DNA of 64,000 nucleotides from Corylus avellana (taxonomy: Eukaryota; Streptophyta; Magnoliopsida; Fagales; Betulaceae). A model generated the notes under the pieces. It was not told the origin of the DNA, did no database searches, and saw only the letters and a list, made by a program, of their open reading frames with translations. The translations under genes and the position numbers were made by a program. The stretch spans positions 41,385,021 through 41,449,020 of the forward strand of contig NC_081541.1 of the NCBI RefSeq assembly GCF_901000735.1, written 5' to 3'. Below, piece after piece: positions 58,977-64,000 of the stretch; position 1 is the first letter of the stretch, and each line of letters begins with the position of its first letter.

Positions 58977-59193
58977 TTGAGATATTAACATCAAACATGT
59001 GATGCGTGTTAAGTTTGAGGAAGGCCAAAAATGAAAACAAACGCTTATGTCCCTCACAATCAAAGCTTAAACCATAATGACAATAAACAAGAGCAATTGT
59101 CATTATAATGTTTGAGATATTAACATCAAACATGTGATGCGTGTTAAGTTTGAGGAAGGCCAAAAATGAAAACAAACGCTTATGTCCCTCACA
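58977..59193. repeat. Tandem duplication, 135-bp period
   Basis: 58977-59058 and 59112-59193 are identical (82 bases, containing ACATCAAACATGTGATGCG and GGAAGGCCAAAAATG). It lies in the presumed 5' region of the minus-strand segment at 58702. No known element recognised. Confidence 0.85.
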
Positions 59194-60345
59194 CTTAGGC
59201 ATTTTGTCAGACATGTGGTGTGCACAACTATTTAGTCATGTGAAAAAAAACTCATGGATAATGAAAAATCATACCGAAATACATCACAAACAATGTGTAT
59301 AACACAACCGCAACCAGAATCAAGCATAACAATTAACAAGACTCTCAAAATTTTGAACTTTGAAAAATCAATCCAACCTCAAAACCCTAGGTTATCTTCT
59401 CAAAAACATGAAATGAGACAAGATTAAATCATGGGTATCATACCTTGAATGAAATGAGATTGAAGTATGCTTGAAAATGGAGAAGAATTCAGTTGAAATC
59501 GAGGAACCCAAAGATTTTGCGAAAAATGCAGGTGCGGCCGAGAGAGAGTGAGAAAGAAAATCTGTCGTGGGGGTTCAGGGTTTGAAAGGTGTCTGGCAAA
59601 GAATTCTACTTTTGCAGCTCACACGATCACGTGGTTCCTGCGCACGGTTTCAGCATTTCAAAATTCAAATCCAGTCCCATGTCCATCCTCATACAATCTA
59701 CAATAAATTGTTCTCGAGCCTTGGGAGGCAAAGATATTTATATTATCCAGTTTCAACTCCCAATGCTTCTTCACTTCCACATGACAGATTGACAGTAGTC
59801 ATAAAATTCCAACTCAAACTACTGCTATTAACCAGAAATGAACTGATGTTGCATAGGTAAAAAAAAATGAAAAATGCGAAAAAGAAAGAAACAAGATCTC
59901 AAGAATGGATCGGGATCCGGGCAAATAGCTGATAAATTATCCATCAATAATTTTTTAAATTTTGGCTATAAGTTGCTACTTGCGATACTAATTAAAATAT
60001 AACAAAATATTATTTAAATTTTTAAAAAAATATAAAATAAAATAATAAAAACATATAAGGTGACCAAACACTCCATTTTTACCGTAAGGAATGGCCGGCC
60101 ACCTTAGTTGAGAAATGAGGGTGGCTTTTGTCACCCCATGTCTTCTTTGCTAGTGAATGTAATAGGCTTGTTAAATCAAATCACTTAAATTTTTGTGTTG
60201 TGTGTAATTGTTTATCTTTGTTATTTTACATTTTTCTAATTTTTCACACAAGTCTTTGGTAATATGATTTATTTCCTAACAGTTCTGAGCAACTCCAATG
60301 GGTCGACGCTGATGGGTTTATATCAGCGCTATGAGACGTTGATGT
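59194..60345. other. Intergenic
   Basis: 59400-59600 is moderately GC-rich with a GA tract and could be a promoter for minus-strand transcription. 60060-60140 has GGCCGGCCACC and GGGTGGC..GTCACCCC, a MITE-like palindrome. No gene supported. Confidence 0.4.
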
Positions 60346-60479
60346 ATAATTACTACACTAATAGTTATTTTGTCACCCCTAATTGTTTTCCTACCTCAAG
60401 CCATAGGTGATATAAGTTCCTGTGAGCATATTACCTTCTATAGTATATTGGACGTTATAGTTGACTAGCGTCCACTTTG

Positions 60480-62269
60480 CTGGGCTGATTCAAAGGTAAG
60501 GCAACTTAGGCTGTTGCTTAGGGTCTCCAAATTATTAAGGCCAAAAAAAAATTTTAATAAAGCCCAAAAATTTTTTCTTTTTTTTTTTAAAAAAATCTCA
60601 AAAAAATTTAAAGCAAAAAAAAAAAATCATCAAAATTTAAGGCATTTAATCATAATAAATAAGTAATTTAAAAAGCCTCATTTTAATAAGGCCCAAAATT
60701 TAACAAGACGCATGATAAAATAAGAACAATTAAAAAAAAAAAAAAAAATCTAACAAAGCCACCCACGTCTCTATGCTGAAAGCCTGCAATTTTTTTTTTT
60801 ATTTATTTATTTTTATTTCTAGGGTATGTGGTATACGACAAGGGCACAACTCCTTCATTCTTTTCTTGGCTATAGAGCACAGCCGCACAAGAGAATAAAA
60901 TATTATTTGTTTAGGGGCATAGGCACAAGTTGCTGGACAACCGACACAAGCACAACTCTAGACTCTAAAGTCTCTAGACTAGAGATAACAATGATTGTTG
61001 ACTTGTTGTACAGGTTGTTTTAAACCTTCATCTTCTCCAAAATGATAATAGTTCTGTACAGAACAGCTTGTTGCCTCTCCGAAACCTTCTTCTTCAAGCT
61101 CAAATTTTTCTCTCGCCTAAGTTCTACTGTTCAATTTGTTCCATTGTTCCTTTAACAAATCAAGTTCTATTCTTTCGTTTGTTTTTATAATTTATTTTAT
61201 TAAAATCAGAAATTTTTTTTTGGTAAATTGTGTTTGTTTAATTTGTTAATATTTTGAAACAAATATGTCTACTAGAAAATATGCATATGGAATATGAAAA
61301 ACTTAAAAAAAAGAAAAAAAGTGGGAAAGCCGATTGAATCTTAAAGATGATCTAAATAAATTTGTTATTAGTAATAAACAAAATATTGAGGATAATTTAG
61401 GTAAAAAACTCATAAATGAACAAAAAATTCATCAAAAAAAATTAAAAGATAATGAAAATACTATTGATGTATCTAACTCTGTTGTTACAACTATTTATGA
61501 CCAGGCCAATGAAAAATATATTGATGCAAAATTAAGAGATTTATTAGTAGAAAATGGTCCAATAAGATATAGTAATATAGATTTCCCTAAAGATGAGAAT
61601 TCTAGGCATTTTTCTAGTACATATTATATACAAAAATTATCAAATGAGGAGCAGCATAATAAAAAATGACTAATCTATTCAAAACTTAATAGATTTAGAT
61701 AGTGTATTTTGAACTTATAAAAAAAAAAAAAGATAGTGTATTTTGTTTTTGTTGCAACTTGTTTAATTCAAAACTTAATAGAATGCAACTAGCTAATGAA
61801 TGAATTAATGACTGAAAAAATCTTAGTGCTAAACTTAAAAGTTATGAAACAATCAATGAACATATTACTAACATGAATAATTAGGTTGATTTAGAAATAA
61901 GATTATTAAAAAATAAAACAATTTTATTGCTTATAGAATTTTATTGACAATACTTGTTATAGTTGCTTTTACAGAAAGAAATTTTTCAAAATTAAAATTG
62001 ATAAAGTCCTACCTAAGATCAACAATGTCACAAGAGAGATTAAATGGATTAGCCATATTATCAATTGAAAAAAATGATGTTAGAAAATCTTGAATAAAAA
62101 AAACTTAATCAGTAATTTTGCATCCCAAAAAGCGAAAAGACTGATTTTTAAATAATAATATTAAAATAAATATTATTTAAATATTTTATTTTTACTTACA
62201 AAAAAAAAAAAAAAAAGGCCCAATTTCAGGGTTTCACCTAAGGCCCCAAAGTATATTGAACCGGCCCTG
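60480..62269 (+). mobile_element. Degenerate hAT transposon
   Basis: The left end CTGGGCTGATTCAAAGG and the right end, on the other strand CAGGGCCGGTTCAATAT, are imperfect inverted termini of the CAGGGCCGG hAT type common in plants. The inner border on both sides reads GCTTAGGGTC/GCCTTAGG. 61334-61669 encodes the N-terminal part of a ZMYM1-like hAT transposase (LRDLLVENGPIRYSNIDFPK, SRHFSSTYYIQKLS). 61945-62092 encodes the C-terminal dimerisation region (AFTERNFSKLKLIKSYLRST, SQERLNGLAILSIE). The catalytic middle is deleted and stops interrupt the rest, so it is inactive. Confidence 0.75.
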
Positions 62270-63459
62270 AGTGGACGCTAATAAGGTTGCCCCTAATGAT
62301 TCAATTTCTTATAGTGAAAATACCATACATCCAATTATCTACTTTTTATTTTATTTTTTATCTATATCATTTAATTTTATTTTTTTTTAAGGATTGTATT
62401 TCTTCTAAATATATTATTTTTCAACTTTTGGGAAAAAAGAGATGTAGAGAGAAATAGTATGGAAAAAATTTGGGAAAAAAGAGATGTAAAGAGATAAATA
62501 TTATATTAATGGGATGGATGTATGAACAGTTCTTGTTACATGTAGCGGTGCACTGTTCACAAATGCAAAAAAAATAAAAAATAAAAAATAATTTGTATTT
62601 GAGATGCATAGTCCAATGTATAGAGTTTTTGTAGTATTTTGCTTATCTATTTTAGATAAAAATAAGAAATGGCTAAGCCATTGTGTGTGCTCTTAGAGCA
62701 TTCACAATGGAGGAGCCAATTTTTTATGCAAAATAGCTCATCAAAACTCACTTTATTTAGTTTAACTAATGAATTTTTAAAAGACCTTATATCCGATTAG
62801 CTAGATTTTTATCTATATCATTTAAATATTTTTTTTACTCTTAATTGAAAAAGTTTTGGGAAAAGTTATTGAGAAAAATTGGGAAACGTTTTAAGAAAAA
62901 GAGAAAACTAAGTGAGAGAAATAATAAAAAATAAAATAATTCATTTGAAAAGTGCTGATTCATTTAAATTTTTTTTTTTTTAATCAAATATCAATTTTGC
63001 ATTTTTTAAGATAATCCAATGTAAGAATTTTTTATAAATCTAATTAACTATTTTAAATAAAAGTAATATTTTACTCTATGCACTTACTATGCCCATTTGG
63101 CCAAAGGCAGCTTGCCCCATATCCCACACCTCCATCACCATATACACACCGCCTGTAAATGGTATCTCACTTTCTCGGTTCTGCACTAGATTTTAAGTTT
63201 TTAAGATGTCAATTCTCTATCTTTTTGTTAGAAAAGATAATGACGAATTAGCTGAGAAATCTGTTAAAATAACTCAAACCCACCTGGTTTTTTTTCCCTT
63301 TTTTTTAAAAAAATTAATTTTTAGTGTTAATTTCTTTTTAAATATTTTATTTTATTTTATTAAGAGTATTTTCTTTATAATTGGGGTGGACATTGATTAC
63401 TTATGGTAGTTTAGGGTGACATTATAAGGTATATTGTCAATTATGTGATAGTTTCATTC
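62270..63459. other. Intergenic, MITE-rich
   Basis: 62270-62316 (AGTGGACGCT to TTTCTTATAGTG) is the right half of the element split by the hAT insertion; its last bases resemble a CACTA-type end. 62694-63060 starts TTAGAGCATTCACAATGGAGG and has the AGAGCATTC type of end. Otherwise AT-rich without genes. Confidence 0.4.
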
Positions 63460-64000
63460 TAAGGGTGAAAAGACAGTTGCGATTATTGATTTGTGATTAA
63501 AATCGCTAACCGTTAAGCATTTAACCGCATCTAGCTAACCATTTCTTTACTTACCGCTTTTTTTGGGCCGATTTTGAAAACTAAATTTTTTAATTTTTGC
63601 TTGCCCCAGCTACTGGCTCGTGAAAGCTATTAAGCGAGCTAAAAAGGCTCAACTCGACACCCAACACAAAATTTTTAATAAAATTTAAACTTTAAGCAAC
63701 TCAAAACGGATCAACAAGCTAGCTTAAGCATGGCCGTTGGCCTAGCTCAGCTAGTTCAATACAATAAGGAAGCTTGGATTTATAGTGAAAGCATGTTGCA
63801 TCCTTTTATAGAAAAGGAAGCTTGAAAGCGGGGTTTCTCCAAGAATCGACTTCTTCTTCACTTTCTGATCCCCACTCGATCCCAGCCCCTCCCTGTCCAA
63901 ACTCCACCCGTTTGAATCTGGGTCACAACTCTTTCCTTCATCAAACTAACACTCTCATTTTTGGGAATCAGAGGGCAAGACCTCCAAAAGCAGCCACAGT
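63460..64000. mobile_element. Probable hAT-like MITE running to the window edge
   Basis: It begins AAGGGTGAAAAGACAGTTGCG and has AAAATCGCTAACCGTTAAG, matching the border type of the element at 3250. 63600-63760 holds AGCGAGCT/CTAGCTTAAGC and CTAGCTCAG motifs like its GCTCGGCTAGCC block. The right end is not clearly inside the window. Confidence 0.35.

Noticed and set aside
1..64000. CRISPR array, bacterial operon or prophage
   Set aside because: No regularly spaced repeats with unique spacers, and all recognisable genes are plant nuclear with spliceosomal introns.

Overview
The window is plant nuclear DNA, most likely from a woody core eudicot. It is AT-rich, genes have GT..AG introns, and the recognisable families are plant ones: DUF247 (UPF0481), ankyrin-PGG membrane proteins, a steroid 5-alpha-reductase-like enzyme, Copia, LINE, SINE, hAT and Mutator-type elements. 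It is a scaffold with eleven N gaps, most exactly 100 N, so some oddities are assembly effects. Nothing in it points to a bacterium or virus. I cannot name the species.

Layout. 1-6.3 kb: an old copy of a repeated module, a DUF247 fragment (2.65-3.1 kb) and a DUF247 gene with one frameshift (4995-6313). 8.1 kb: the lone first exon of a small membrane protein. 10.3-17.8 kb (minus): an ankyrin-PGG gene whose exon boundaries can be placed to the base, with three tandem exons encoding retrotransposon gag-like domains directly upstream in the same splice phase; a SINE and a MITE sit in its introns. 20.0-20.8 kb: a 5'-truncated LINE. 21.75-23.36 kb (minus): a complete two-exon 5-alpha-reductase family gene of 267 aa with a hAT MITE in its intron.

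24-53 kb is a segmentally duplicated DUF247 array: a 3' remnant (25.7 kb), an orphan promoter copy (29.3 kb), a gene with a frameshift at 33.2 kb (32.4-34.2 kb) and an apparently intact gene (44.4-46.3 kb, minus). The flanks repeat over more than 5 kb (36-41.5 kb against 47.3-52.6 kb). Two gaps carry assembly signatures. The 896 bp before the gap at 44071 reappear after it, so the second DUF247 exon is probably counted twice. The contig 31552-35865 appears to be placed backwards; flipping it makes both of its junctions fit the intact paralogous unit.

53.7-64 kb is transposon-rich: a Copia 5' end with LTR, primer binding site, a GC-rich leader with 31-bp tandem repeats and gag; broken RNA-dependent RNA polymerase exons (56.1-56.5 kb); two transposon-like minus-strand coding segments; and a decayed hAT element (60.5-62.3 kb) nested in another element.

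The genes form no pathway. The strongest biological leads are the gag-like exon triplet joined to an ankyrin-PGG gene, and the DUF247 array with a conserved 5'UTR intron in three copies and a coding-region intron present in only two.
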